A stretch of 64,000 bases of DNA from Psilocybe azurescens (lineage: Eukaryota; Basidiomycota; Agaricomycetes; Agaricales; Agrocybaceae). Made by a program: the position numbers and the translations under genes. Under the pieces are notes generated by a model that ran no database searches, was not told where the DNA came from, and worked only from the letters and a program-made list of their open reading frames with translations. The DNA lies in NCBI GenBank assembly GCA_023853785.1, contig JAJIRX010000757.1:1-64000 (forward strand), read 5' to 3'. Positions 38,221 to 48,966 of this stretch are shown here, in pieces; the first letter of the stretch is position 1, and each line of letters begins with the position of its first letter.

Positions 38221-39118
38221 CGTTATCCGACGAGTTCAGCCGATTTTTATTAATGACAACTGTTTGTCCTCCCTGTCGCTAGTTATAAGCTAGTCATGCC
38301 AATACCACAAGCAATGACCGCTACACCAAAATGACGCTGCAAATGCACTCTGGTGGTTAGTTGCTCCGACTGTATTCAACTCGAATTTTGATCTGCGTGC
38401 ACAGGAACAGGACTCCTGCTTGCGTTCCATATATCCGTCAAGCTGTGGAAACAGAACGACGAATTCCAGTACTTGAATCACATCCAGGTCCCTCATAAAA
38501 CTTAATCTAATTCCTCAATAATACAGCATCCCTGTCCCAAGATACACCATTCAAGCAGTCGCCGGCGCCATTCTTTTTCGCCCATTGTCCCCTATGCTAT
38601 CAGCCTATCCGAACTGCAGAACTAATGTCATAACTATTCTGCATCGCTGCGGAAAATTGAGATGAATGTATGCGTATGTATCTTGCTGGAACGGAACGAA
38701 GTATGAGCAGGAGCTTCATCATCAGCGGAAATGAGATATACAAGAATTTCATCTAGTGATGGACAAGGGGGCTGGATTTACTAAAGGATATGTTTGGGAA
38801 TTTGAAAGTCAAGATGACGGTAAAGGAAAGAGCAGTTGGTGTCATCGACGGGGAGCAATAGTGTTCGAGATTCAAAGGGAACGGAAAAGATGGAGAGGAG
38901 GAGGCCTGTGGCTGTGAACGATGTATTTAGAGCACGCCTTCGACACACGGTGGTAGCCCAGCTATCATATGGTTGTGTATGAGAAAGATGCGGGTCTCCG
39001 TTTCATGAGTCGACTGATCGCATTGCTCCCCATTCATTTGGAAAAACGTGAAGCCGAGTCTTGAGCACCTTTATATCAAGCAAGCGCTGGAATTTTACTA
39101 GTAGAATGCATTGTATAC
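38221..39118. other. Spacer
   Basis: No feature is supported. Short open frames on the minus strand (for example 38290-38496) lack motifs. Confidence 0.4.
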
Positions 39119-39120
39119 TA

Positions 39121-39700
39121 AGGTAGAGGCCACGATGAACCAGCACCTTTACATAAGCGCTTACATAAGCGGTAAAATGTTGGCCTCGAAAAAATTAAAA
39201 AATTTACAGGCTATTACTGGTGATAACTGTGTCAATGAAGGGACAAAAAATTTCCACTTGTACTAGACACAAATAAATGCATTAGAAGCCATTTTATGCC
39301 TTAGATATCATAAATCTCCGCTCAAACGATGTGTGATTGATGTGAAATGGTCGGCAGATGATGCCGCTGTGACCGACAGCCATCAATTTTCCTATTATGG
39401 TAGCTTACATAATAGCCCTAACCCTAAATTCGCGGCAAAATGTCGATGGTAAATTTTTGAAAAGTTGCAGAATGAACGGGAAAGCACGAAAAAACACTTT
39501 TAAAAAAACATTGTTTTTAAAAAATGACCAATAACTCTCTTAAAAGTTGCTCAATTTTTAATCTGTTTCCTGGAAGTTGTAAGAACAATCAAAGGCTTTA
39601 ATTCTGTGATCTTAGAAATGTGGGAAAAGCATTTGTGGCCGAGGGATAGTGGGCTGTTATCTGCTTACGTAAAGGTGCTGGTTCATAGTGGCCTCTACCT
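39121..39700. mobile_element. Non-autonomous terminal-inverted-repeat element (MITE), 580 bp
   Basis: Both ends carry an inverted repeat of about 38 bp that starts AGGTAGAGGCCAC on the left and has two mismatches on the right. TA lies on each side (39119-39120 and 39701-39702), as expected for a Tc1/mariner-type target duplication. The interior is AT-rich with no ORF, so mobility would need a transposase from elsewhere. A CCCTAACCCTAA word lies inside (about 39416-39427). Confidence 0.8.
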
Positions 39701-40856
39701 TAGATGGAATATGAAGCTAAATAGACTCCGGTGCCCGGATTTGCTGACACAAAAGTTTTAGAGCATCAACATCGCAGCGAGTGGGCGATCGTATGATATT
39801 CTGTGGTTCTTTTGGTAAGTATGTAGATGTTTCAGGCCTCTTAAAATGTTGATTCAATAGGAAATTTCTGCAACGCAAAGAGGAGCATGTTTCATCGAAA
39901 GACGAGTACGAACGAATTCCGACCTAATTCTACACCTGGGGTTTCCTGACCGAAGAAAAAGACGGGCATGTTGGAGTAGGCCTATCTAGCCTACCCTAGC
40001 AGTTTGTGTCTGGAGAGGCTCGGAATGATCGTCGACCAGCCACGCAGTATAGCGTTGCGGGCAAAGTATGCTGTTTATCCTTACTACGAAAGCGCGCTAG
40101 CACACAAACCGTACACAGCCGCTGATGATCCACAATTTCTAATCAAATTCATGCTTAGGCAGCTCGGCCCAGACGGGCCAGAGCTCACTGATACAACGTG
40201 TTAAAGGTATCCTTACCCGATGATATAACCGGAAATCATGAACAGGAGAAGCATGAATAATGTTCAGTAAGTAGGAACCATGCAGTCTATATACTGCGGA
40301 TGGATGATGCAGTTTCATAATGAAAATAGTATAACCGGCAAAAGAACTGCATTTGACAGAACGTGATAGTCATCCGTCTAATCCATTCTAATCACTGTCA
40401 TTGTGGAGTCCGCATAAACATCCAAAGTAAGTAAGTTAACTACATGTGAACAATAAGGTATTAAGAACTTGTCGAAGCCGGGGTTCATGTCACAGTTAGA
40501 TGTCCTTTTCTCTCCTAGAAAATTATTCGTTCACAGACTATGGAGGATCAGAGTACCGTCGGTCTTTTGACCTTCAAGGCTAACTGAATGCGAAACCGAA
40601 ATATATCCTGCTTATCAGTCCTCAAATATCCAGGGCCGAGATGGAAACCAAGCCCGTAGCACTCGGGGACAGTGCCATGAGATATACGGCTCCACATCTC
40701 CTCAGGGATATGGAGAGTAAGGCAAATGAATCAAATAGACAACTGAAGATCCCCATTGTCAAACCGACCAGGAGAAAATACTCACAATAGCCCCAGATGC
40801 ACTAGCGAACTCCTGATTTTCAGGATTTGCTCACGGATCACGACACCTTGAAGATG
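39701..40856. other. Spacer upstream of the peptide-precursor gene
   Basis: No gene is recognised. A 66-codon open frame at 40004-40204 has no motif. This region probably includes distal promoter sequence of the gene at 41024. Confidence 0.4.
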
Positions 40857-40863
40857 TATAAAA
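40857..40863 (+). promoter_or_regulatory. TATA box of the three-copy peptide precursor
   Basis: TATAAAA, 160-170 bases upstream of the ATG at 41024. The leader between them is CT-rich and contains a likely intron. Confidence 0.6.
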
Positions 40864-40936
40864 GACTCTCAGAATCGTTAGACTTCCTTCAAGCTGAGCT
40901 TCCCTCAATCAACTACAACTTCAGTGCTGGTCACTT

Positions 40937-40995
40937 GTGAGTCGTCTCAGAAGGTACCAAAGCCACTGAGCCGTCGTACTGATGATTCCTTCCAG
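40937..40995 (+). other. Probable 5'-leader intron
   Basis: GTGAGT at 40937 and a pyrimidine-preceded TTCCAG ending at 40995 define a 59-bp intron, the typical size here, with CTGAT as a possible branch site about 20 bases before the acceptor. Confidence 0.5.
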
Positions 40996-41023
40996 AACCC
41001 TTTTCAAAAACATATCATATAAA

Positions 41024-42100
41024 ATGCGTTTCACTTCCACCATCATCTTCAGCGCTGTCATCGCTGCTACATCTAGCCTCGCGGCATCCATCAGGGATCC
41101 CGAGTTCTACCGCCGCTACGAGAAGTAAGTCTCTTCTGTATCCACAACCTTGTTCAATCTAATATATTCAACCCATTAGCACCGAATACACGTCTCTCAC
41201 TCGTCGCACAGTTCCTCTGCAATGTGGGTCGCACAATAATCAAGTTATATGCTCCACCACGCATCAATGCCTCTCGGCATCGGCCAGACCAACCCGAATT
41301 CCTGGAGCGCATGCTACGCTGAATTCGCATTGCGAGACCGAGTGCTCTTGCCGACAGCCACTGGGCGAGATAAGCGGAAATGTACAGAAGAAAGGATCGC
41401 AGCGCGCTCCCAGCCGGAGTCCGTCGCCACGCCGCCACCGTCGTGAGGTTGAGGAGTAAGTATCTACGCCACATCAGTTTTGGGATGTCTTGGCTCATTA
41501 GATCCTTCAAATTATGTAGCATGGACACTTCGTTGACTCGTCGCACTGTACCCCTTCAGTGCGGGTCGCACAACAACCAAGTTATATGCTCCACAACACA
41601 TCAATGCCTCTCTGCATCGGCTAGACCAACCCGAATTCCTGGAGCGCATGCGACATTGAATTCGCATTGCGAGACGGAATGCTCTTGCCGACAGCCATTG
41701 GGTGAGATCAGCGGAAACGTGCAGAAGAAAGGATCGCAGCGCGCTGCCAGCCGTAGCCCTTCCCCCGCCGTCACCGTCGCGATATTGAAGAGTACGTGTC
41801 TAACTGCGCATCACATGGTCTTCATTTTAATTGATTGAATGGTGTAGCGTGGACACTTCGTTGACTCGCCGCAATGTGCCTCTTCAGTGCGGATCGCACA
41901 ACAACCAGGTGATCTGCCCGACGACCCACCAGTGCCTGTCTGCATCTGGCAGGCCAACCCGAATTCCTGGAGCGCATGCAACGTTGAACTCGCACTGCGA
42001 GACTGAGTGCTCTTGCCGCCAGCCTCTCGGCGAAATCAGCGGAAACGAGCAGAGGAAGGGAAGTCAGAGTCGCAGGCCTGCCTCTCCCCGTCGTCACTAG
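41024..42100 (+). CDS. Secreted precursor with three Kex2-flanked six-cysteine peptide repeats
   Basis: Four exons: 41024-41124, 41180-41455, 41520-41791 and 41848-42100. Exon 1 codes a signal peptide (MRFTSTIIFSAVIAATSSLA) and a short pro-region with Y-R-R. Exons 2, 3 and 4 each carry one near-identical unit. Each begins S-L-T-R-R, a dibasic Kex2-type site, and continues V-P-L-Q-C-G-S-H-N-N-Q. The cysteine spacing is C-x8-C-x5-C-x20-C-x3-C-x-C, followed by Q-P-L-G-E-I-S-G-N, a second basic site (Q-K-K or Q-R-K) and a Ser/Arg/Pro spacer. All three introns share the same phase, so the array grew by exon duplication. At the end of exon 3 one base seems missing in a C-run (about 41761-41766) relative to copy 1; otherwise the frame is clean and the protein is about 300 residues. 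I infer release of three disulphide-bonded peptides of about 60 residues. The family is unknown to me; effector, antimicrobial or signalling roles are all possible. Confidence 0.78.
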
Positions 42101-43413
42101 ATACCTTAAGTTCTGCTCATGTATCTTGTAGACTCTAGTTGGCAGTCAATTTAACGAAATGGGTAGTAGTTACGCTGTGTGATTTCGCTTGTTCCCTGGA
42201 TTCTACTGTTTGGCGGGTTCTCTGATGTGTACATCCCCGCAGGGCCTTTAACTATCTATGAGCATTCCCTGAAGTGCCGCATACATGAGGCTTCTTTTTG
42301 TTTCACTGATATACCAGTCGCAGGGCTTGATCTTATTCCACAAGGCCGTCGTAGGGTCCCATCCACTTCTGTTTTCTATAGACAATAATAAATGGATTCG
42401 GCAATATTTCAAAGTTCTTATCTAAAACCTGACTTTATTGCTGAATTAGGTTATTACGCTATATACCAAGTGTCCGTGTGGCGCAATAGGGTGTACTTAT
42501 CGGTGTACGCTAGTCTCCGGTGTAGTGTGGCGCAATTGCCGCACATGTCGTTTCGCCGGGCACTTCGGCTAGACTATTTCTATGATAATTCGAATGTACA
42601 GGTTCCTGAGCGCCTTGTATACAATGGATCGACGGCTCATATACTGTTCAACATTATTGTGCCAGATATATCATGTCACAATAATAAGCAAAACACGTCC
42701 AGGCGTAGCACCTTTAAATTGATCAGAGACTAGCCGCCAATACTATGTCGTTCTGTACTGCACTTTAAATTGGCATAGAGACGCGAGGACATTGCTTCAT
42801 CAATACTGTGAATGTCCCTGTGAATAGTCAATTTGAATTAAACCTAGCTAATTATCAGTGGCCTTCGGTAAAGTACCTGGGCGCAGGCGGAACTCGTCAC
42901 TTCGCACTTATGTCCGCAAACGGCGCTACCAATGACTTGAAATATTTGCAATCTATTCGTTTTTCATTAATGATCCATATACACTGAATCTCTGACAAAC
43001 TCCATACACGATCCCGATGATGTACTCGCGAGAATGTACAATAATGACGATGGTTCCATTATTGTGGCGAGGACATGACCAGGCTTCTTCCATTATGGGC
43101 CCATGTAAATGGCCCTCCAAATCGCGAACGGGGAAAGTATCACCCTTTCAGACGAGAATTATGGAATCCTATGAGGCATTTAGTGGACAGGGTCCAGGGC
43201 CAATGACCCAATGACATACTGTAACAACTCGCCCTTTTTAATTCATCATTATCGTGATAAACAGAGACGCATCGTTATATTACATTACATGAGGGACACA
43301 TAACAAATTTCGTTGTAATTTATCACCACAGTGACTCATTGTCGCTAGCTCTGTAGTACACGAACTTTCATCCCAGATGCTTCCTCGAGTACTTATTTGT
43401 CCCATTGAATAGG
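42101..43413. other. Spacer downstream of the peptide precursor
   Basis: No gene is supported. A 113-codon frame at 42392-42733 has no recognisable motif and biased composition. Confidence 0.4.
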
Positions 43414-43421
43414 TATAAATA
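43414..43421 (+). promoter_or_regulatory. TATA box of the 'AELF' ORF at 43512
   Basis: TATAAATA followed by ACC and a CT-rich leader of about 90 bases before the ATG. The same arrangement is seen at 45322 and 57847. Confidence 0.55.
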
Positions 43422-43511
43422 CCATTGCAAACGAACGTAGAATATTCAGTCCCTTCCCAGCATCCTCCAAGACATATACAGAAAAAGCCTCTTTCCCGCT
43501 CCCATACTCTC

Positions 43512-43769
43512 ATGGTCAACTTGGAGACATGCCTGTCGAAGGTTTCCGCACCGAGAAATGCATTCAACAATCTTTCAGCCGAATTATTTAGTCCATTCCT
43601 CTGTGGCTCTATTACGCCGCCTTGCGCTGCAGCTGTACCAATGGCGGAAACAAGAACGAAATGCCTGCTGGTAGAGTTTCTATTGCCACAGCACACTCGG
43701 GATACACCTAGGTACCTGGATCAACAGCGTGTCAAGAAAGTGGTGCCAATGAGCTCTAGGTTAGCGTAA
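43512..43769 (+). CDS. Short ORF of the 'AELF' family, 43-kb copy
   Basis: An 85-residue ORF starting MVNLETCLSKVSAPRNAF, with N-L-S-A-E-L-F at residues 22-28. Relatives at 7056-7229, 45430-45594 and 57932-58111 share this core and, for the intact ones, the upstream TATAAATA. Beyond the core the four differ strongly, so the ORF may be only a first exon or a hitchhiking promoter module. No signal peptide or known domain. Confidence 0.4.
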   Translation: MVNLETCLSKVSAPRNAFNNLSAELFSPFLCGSITPPCAAAVPMAETRTKCLLVEFLLPQHTRDTPRYLDQQRVKKVVPMSSRLA

Positions 43770-45321
43770 GCGAGCATGTTTGTCACGTCTGGTTTTAATG
43801 TATCAGCGAACTGACATGATTTTATCTTCTCAAAAGACTACCGAATGCACATAGTCGAGATCGAGACCATCAAGGGCACCTTTTAAGCGGGGGGATTGCA
43901 GAGAAGCACTGCATTTTTCTGCTCCAATTGGCCATTATCGACTGCCGCACACTCAACTGGGCGCTTCGATACAGCCCTTACTCACCCGGAGTGTGATATC
44001 CAAATTCAACGGCTCAACAGTTGAAAGACGCCCAATGTCGGTCGGCCCACGTTCGGTGGCAGAGTGCTTGTCGAAGCCACTCACTCATAATCAGGGGAGC
44101 TGACAGAACGAGTCACAAGACGCGATTGAACATTGTCTTGCAGAAAGGGCGACGGGACCAGCAATGAGCTATGTATGTCACTGATGTTGGGATATCTCTA
44201 TGGATTCAAATAAATGCAAGGGTTTTTGGTAAAGGAGAAGAGGATGGCCTGAGTTGGAGCATCGAACTTGATAGATTGAAGTGTTTGCGATTAATAAAAA
44301 ATTGTGTTTCAGTTACTCATACCTACCCCGATTCGGAGTTCTGTGAGCCACAGGTTTGTTACTGAGTGAATGAATGACTTGGGCAGCTGTAAGAATGTGA
44401 GATTTAGATAATATAGCACTGAGAGACTGCCGTCTATGGCCCAATTGATATGGGACAGCAATATTGTTGAACGAGACAAAGATTTACCGGATGGAGGAGT
44501 CCGGTTATCGCCGAAACTTTTGGCATAAGGCACAGCAACATGTCGTTGAGTTCAGGCTGCTTATCATGAACCACCAGTGCAATGTAATATATTTATTCTA
44601 CCTAGAATTCATGTCATACCGTTTTTCTTCACCCGTGGTGCACGATGATCCCCGATTTTTCAAGCACGCATACTCGAGGAATCTGACACGGGCGCTAACT
44701 GGCAGGTATGTATGAACAGTGGTCATGGTCGCATTAGTGAGTTTCTTTATGATCCCGCATAACTTTTAGATGAGGTTAATGATAATTATCAGATTGGTCT
44801 CACTGAGTCGGAATTGTCGCTATTACTCGTCCCGACAGGGCCATTCTTCCAACCCAAATCTGGGCCACATTCTTGTGTACCGGAAGTTCCGACAATGACG
44901 TTTTGCAGACGAATATATTGAATTGGGCCTTCAAGGTTCAAGACTGAAGAGTCGGTCCCATGGCCCCATGTATACCAACCATGCAGTTATTCAGGATGAG
45001 TGTAGGGCCACTGGACCTGTTTGAGTGAAGAACGCTTCACTATGCCAGTGCCTGGCATGCATTATGAGGAGCTATGCTCGCCACTCGCCGCTTTCAAAGT
45101 TCTCACGGGGTGACCATCAAAAAGCCAGCGGATCACGTGGGCTTAGACATTTTGGTATCGGCATTAGAGAGGGGAGCAAGCTCCCAATGAGGTCCTTCCA
45201 TTTCCAGAATTGGCACTGTGTCCCAACACGGCCCTGCGGGTCCTAGTTCTCATGGGCCAGGTACGTATATGACAATCTCATTCATATGAGGAGACAATCG
45301 CCTCAGCTCGTATTGAATACG
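43770..45321. other. Spacer with no supported gene
   Basis: Several 60-80 codon frames occur, none with motifs or plausible splice partners. Confidence 0.4.
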
Positions 45322-45329
45322 TATAAATA
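45322..45329 (+). promoter_or_regulatory. TATA box of the 'AELF' ORF at 45430
   Basis: TATAAATA, about 100 bases before the ATG, with a TC-rich leader. Confidence 0.55.
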
Positions 45330-45429
45330 CCACCCTGAAACATCGTATAGACCAACAGGCTTTCCACTACTTTCTCTCATTTTCTTCTCAAGCCACCTCA
45401 AGAGTTCACATCCCTCTGGACTTACTACG

Positions 45430-45594
45430 ATGACTCTGGAGACACACAAACGCCTCCCTCCTGACCTCCACAGCGAGAGCTGCAAATTCTTGCACTTTCT
45501 TTCAGCCGAATTATTTATCTCACTGCCCACAGGGTACATCAGCAACCGCTGGAGACAACTACCCCAGCAAACATGGCATAGATTCTCATGGTGA
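45430..45594 (+). CDS. Short ORF of the 'AELF' family, 45-kb copy
   Basis: A 54-residue ORF starting MTLETHKRLPPDLH, with F-L-S-A-E-L-F. The bases TTTCAGCCGAATTATTTA are identical to the 43.5-kb copy. The L-P-P-D-L-H-S start vaguely resembles an F-box opening, but this is too short to claim. Function unknown. Confidence 0.4.
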   Translation: MTLETHKRLPPDLHSESCKFLHFLSAELFISLPTGYISNRWRQLPQQTWHRFSW

Positions 45595-45882
45595 ATGCAG
45601 CGCTATGGTGTAAGTGCAAGTGCAAAATGATGCTACTCGTTATCAGTGCCTTACTGAAATTGCATTCATTTCCTAGACATTCCATAGCGGTCGACGAGGA
45701 GCGTACCGGCGCGAACCTGCGGAGGGCGAAATGGCAGGGGATCAGGCCATTCACCTTCATAACATGATGTACGCACACGCTAGCCCTGAGTCACGGATAG
45801 AGCGGTTCTCTAGTCGCGACTGTATTTGCAGCTCGTGAGCCATGTGCCTGCTGAATCAGCGTAGCGTTGGGTCGGCGAAGCA

Positions 45883-46036
45883 GCGTAGATTGGTTGCTGG
45901 ATGCGCGTAGATTGGTTACTGGACGTGCGTAGACTGGTTACTGGACGCGCGTAGCTTGCCTGCTGGATGCGCGTAGACTGGGTACTGGATGCGCGTAGAT
46001 TGGCTACTGGACGCGCGTAGATTGGTTACTGGATGC
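45883..46036 (+). repeat. 22-bp minisatellite, about seven units
   Basis: Unit consensus GCGTAGATTGGTTACTGGATGC, with scattered substitutions. Isolated single units follow at about 46083, 46420 and 46486, so the repeat is dispersed over 600 bp. No ORF is consistent with the array. Confidence 0.85.
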
Positions 46037-46623
46037 GTTACACTTGCTGCCTCCTATACCGCCAAGTCCAGTGAACAAGACTGCGTAGACTGGTTGCTAG
46101 ACCCCGACACCATCTTCCATTACACAGCACAGATCCGCTGGAAGAGGGTCTAACGTACCATATCAATCCATGAACCCCTCGCGCGTTGTAAAGCAGGTAC
46201 ATTGGTCGATACCTCAACGTTATACCTGGTAGTCATGCTTCCTCAGTCCTCCTCCATGGTCTAGATATCGCATTTTTTAGCAACACAGGCCACGAGCGGG
46301 CATAGGAGTGTCTGTGTGTTCTTAAGCCGCGCAGACATCTCGTCGAAGAGTCGTCATTGCCCTACCTGCATGCCTTAGCTCCTTCCGCTACTTAGCGCGT
46401 GTTGGTTGTTGAAAGACAGCGTAAACTGGTTGCTGGATGCAAACACCCCAAGCACCTGCCCAGGGGGAGTAGTGATTGCAGGCAGCGTAGACCGGTTGCT
46501 GGAGAGTTGCCATCGTGCATACCATGCCACTTCATACTCGCATTACATAGCACTTAGCAGAGACTGTTCACCACCATCGCACGCGTTGCTAGTGCTGCTT
46601 AGAAAGTCATTGATAGAGGATAA

Positions 46624-46648
46624 TAAAAATAAAATAAAATAAAATAAA
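46624..46648. repeat. (AAAAT)n simple repeat
   Basis: About five pentanucleotide units in noncoding DNA. Confidence 0.8.
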
Positions 46649-46743
46649 CATGATCAAGCCCTAGCTCGACCGACCCTTATGGAAAAAATCGAAAAGGAAA
46701 AGGAAAGTAAAAAAAAAAAAGGAAAAGTTCGTTGAGTGCACAA

Positions 46744-46771
46744 AGAACGAACGAACGAACGAACGAACGAA
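46744..46771. repeat. (GAAC)n simple repeat
   Basis: About seven consecutive GAAC/ACGA tetramers in noncoding DNA, in the 3' region of the neighbouring CFEM pseudogene. Confidence 0.8.
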
Positions 46772-47048
46772 ATGAATATCCACGAAGAAATAACGACACG
46801 AGGACGGACGAACTGGTATCTCAGAGCCAGACCGCCGTCAGTTTGGTTTGTGAATAGGATAGACCCGCCGAACTCGAAAGCCCACAGAAACCAGGGATCC
46901 AGCACGCACGTACAAAAGCATACAGACAAACTACTTGCATCTTCAGCTACTCCTCCGCAAAACCACACTTCATAAATCATACATACATACACGCATCTCC
47001 CTCCCTCCCTCCTACACACCTTCTCACTCAATAAACAAAAACCATTTT

Positions 47049-48071
47049 TCAAAGCACGCCCCACAACCCTCGAAGCACGCCAACTACCCCCACCACCCCC
47101 ATCCCCAGAGTCACCCTAACAGCAGCAGCACCACTGCTTCCACCCGAGCCCGCCGAATCCGAATCCGACACCGGATCCACACTCCCCGACAGCCTGGGCG
47201 GGGGCACCAGGACAATCTGCACAACCACCACCGTGCTGCTCCCGCTCCCCGACATTGAATTCGAGGGCACGGTTTGCGTCTCCGCCAACAGTCACCGAGA
47301 CTGACAGGGACACCGGGGTGCTTGAAGATGAGGACGAAGAAGGGAATGTAGGGGATGAGGTGGACGAAGACCCCGAGGAGGGACCGGAGGGAGCAGGAGG
47401 CAGGGAACCGGTGGATTTCGGTGCGGTCGTGTGGGTTGTGAAGGGGGTTGTGGCGGATGGGAGGCCGGTTGAGGAGTTTACTGTGGGTGGTGAATGAATG
47501 AATTCATAGATGGAGGGAGGGAAGGAAGGTGCAGGTCAGTTTCACGACTTGGTATGGAAAGAAGAATGATAACGATGAATAATGGACGACGACTTACTGC
47601 CCTGGCACAGTTCGACTCGCACCCCATCCGTGGTCCCCCAGTCTTCGATGCGGCATACACCTTGGGTACATTGGAAAGTTGAGTCCTTGAAGGACTAATG
47701 CGAGTATAAGCACGCTGTGTCGCTTCTAGAGATCAATGTATGGAATTAGCAACTATAACAACGGTTAACAGACGAATAAAGATGGGAGGAAGATGATGGA
47801 TGACGACGCAGGAACAGAATGGAGGGGAAGAGGAGGATGAAAAGCCCCAGAAAGGCAAGGAGAGAAGGGCGATAGATGGATGAAGAGAGAACGGGAACGT
47901 ACAGGCTACAATTATTATCAGCAGCAGCCTTCGTCGCGCAAGGGAGCGCGCACGACGGCAGATCGTTGATCGTCACCGACTGGGCCGCAACATTGTTCAG
48001 GACGGCGCTCAGCCCAAGACTGAGGAAAAGGAAGACCCGTGTCGTCGCGATAGTATCGCGATACGTGGCAT
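47049..48071 (-). pseudogene. Third CFEM-type GPI-protein gene, broken (CFEM-3)
   Basis: Exon 1 (48071-47903) starts MPRIAILSRRHG. After one missing base in a G-run (CCC, 48036-48038), it continues with a hydrophobic signal peptide ending V-A-A-Q and the CFEM start L-P-S-C-A-L-P-C-A-T-K-A-A-A-D-N-N-C. Exon 2 gives S-D-T-A-C-L-Y-S-H, an in-frame TAG, then S-F-K-D-S-T-F-Q-C-T-Q-G-V-C. The expected C-x-C cysteine is Tyr, and the stop lies inside the domain. A Ser/Thr/Pro stalk follows after an intron ending near 47490. A further frame change near 47278 precedes the hydrophobic GPI-type tail (V-T-L-G-M-G-V-V-G-V-V-G-V), which ends at 47049. It is not part of the A/B duplication and is diverged from CFEM-A. 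The stop and lost cysteine favour a true pseudogene. Confidence 0.6.
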
Positions 48072-48966
48072 AGTTGGTGTTTGGGTATAAGAAAAGGTGA
48101 AGTATGGGTATAGAGTTTTGAGAGCTTCAAGGTGAGGCTGCCTGTCAGAGGAGGACGAATGCATTATGAGCTGTCTGTCGTGTACCAAAATAAAAGAGAC
48201 TAACCTAGCGAAGAAGCCTTCCTTCCTTTATTTCCACTGCAAGAGCCGAGGTGGAGTAGTAATGTAACGGATCGGTCATCGCTACGCGTGCCGTTTCCTA
48301 TTTGTCATACGATTTCTCCGAATTCCTCATTTCCCGTGCCTAGCCTGGACTCTTTCAACTCTTTATCATATACTCTGTCTGCTGCGGTTATTTCTTACAA
48401 CAACTGTTTCACTCATTTTCCACAATCCTTTACTTCATCCTTTATTTCCATTAGGACTCTTCGAGTATCTATATAAACCCTAGCTCTACTTGTACGAGTC
48501 CCCAGTGAATTCTTAAACGTTAAACCCGTCTTTCGAGTTCCTCTGTGTGCCGATTCGCAACACTAGCCGCTTACTCAGCCACTGTGTCAGCCAATCGTTA
48601 CAAGTAACGATCCATGAGAGCTCCTCGCGCATTTCTAACTGAGGTTCAGGTTCCTGTTAGAACCATCACGTGGCCGTAGATTGAGATTCTCACGATCAAT
48701 CTCAAGCCCAATTTGGTAGGTAAGCGTAGGATTTTTCACTATTGTTTCGAGGACATCAATATCGACCTCTTTACGAACTCTTACGAAGCCTCTCAGACTT
48801 ATAATATAGACACCCACTATGCCTAAAATTAGAAAAGGTTTTTTTTTTGATTGGACTTGGCTAAACAAACGTTAATTTTTGCATTTTTTCTTCCCATTCT
48901 TTTTCCTCGTTTATCCGTGGAATTGTTAACGATGACATACAGAGACGAGTAATAGGAAGTTGACCA
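48072..48966. other. Spacer
   Basis: No gene is supported. It should include any promoter of the CFEM-3 relic. 48250-48480 is pyrimidine-rich. Confidence 0.4.

Noticed and set aside
39416..39427. CCCTAACCCTAA, telomere-like
   Set aside because: Only two units, inside the TIR element and far from any end; not evidence for a telomere.
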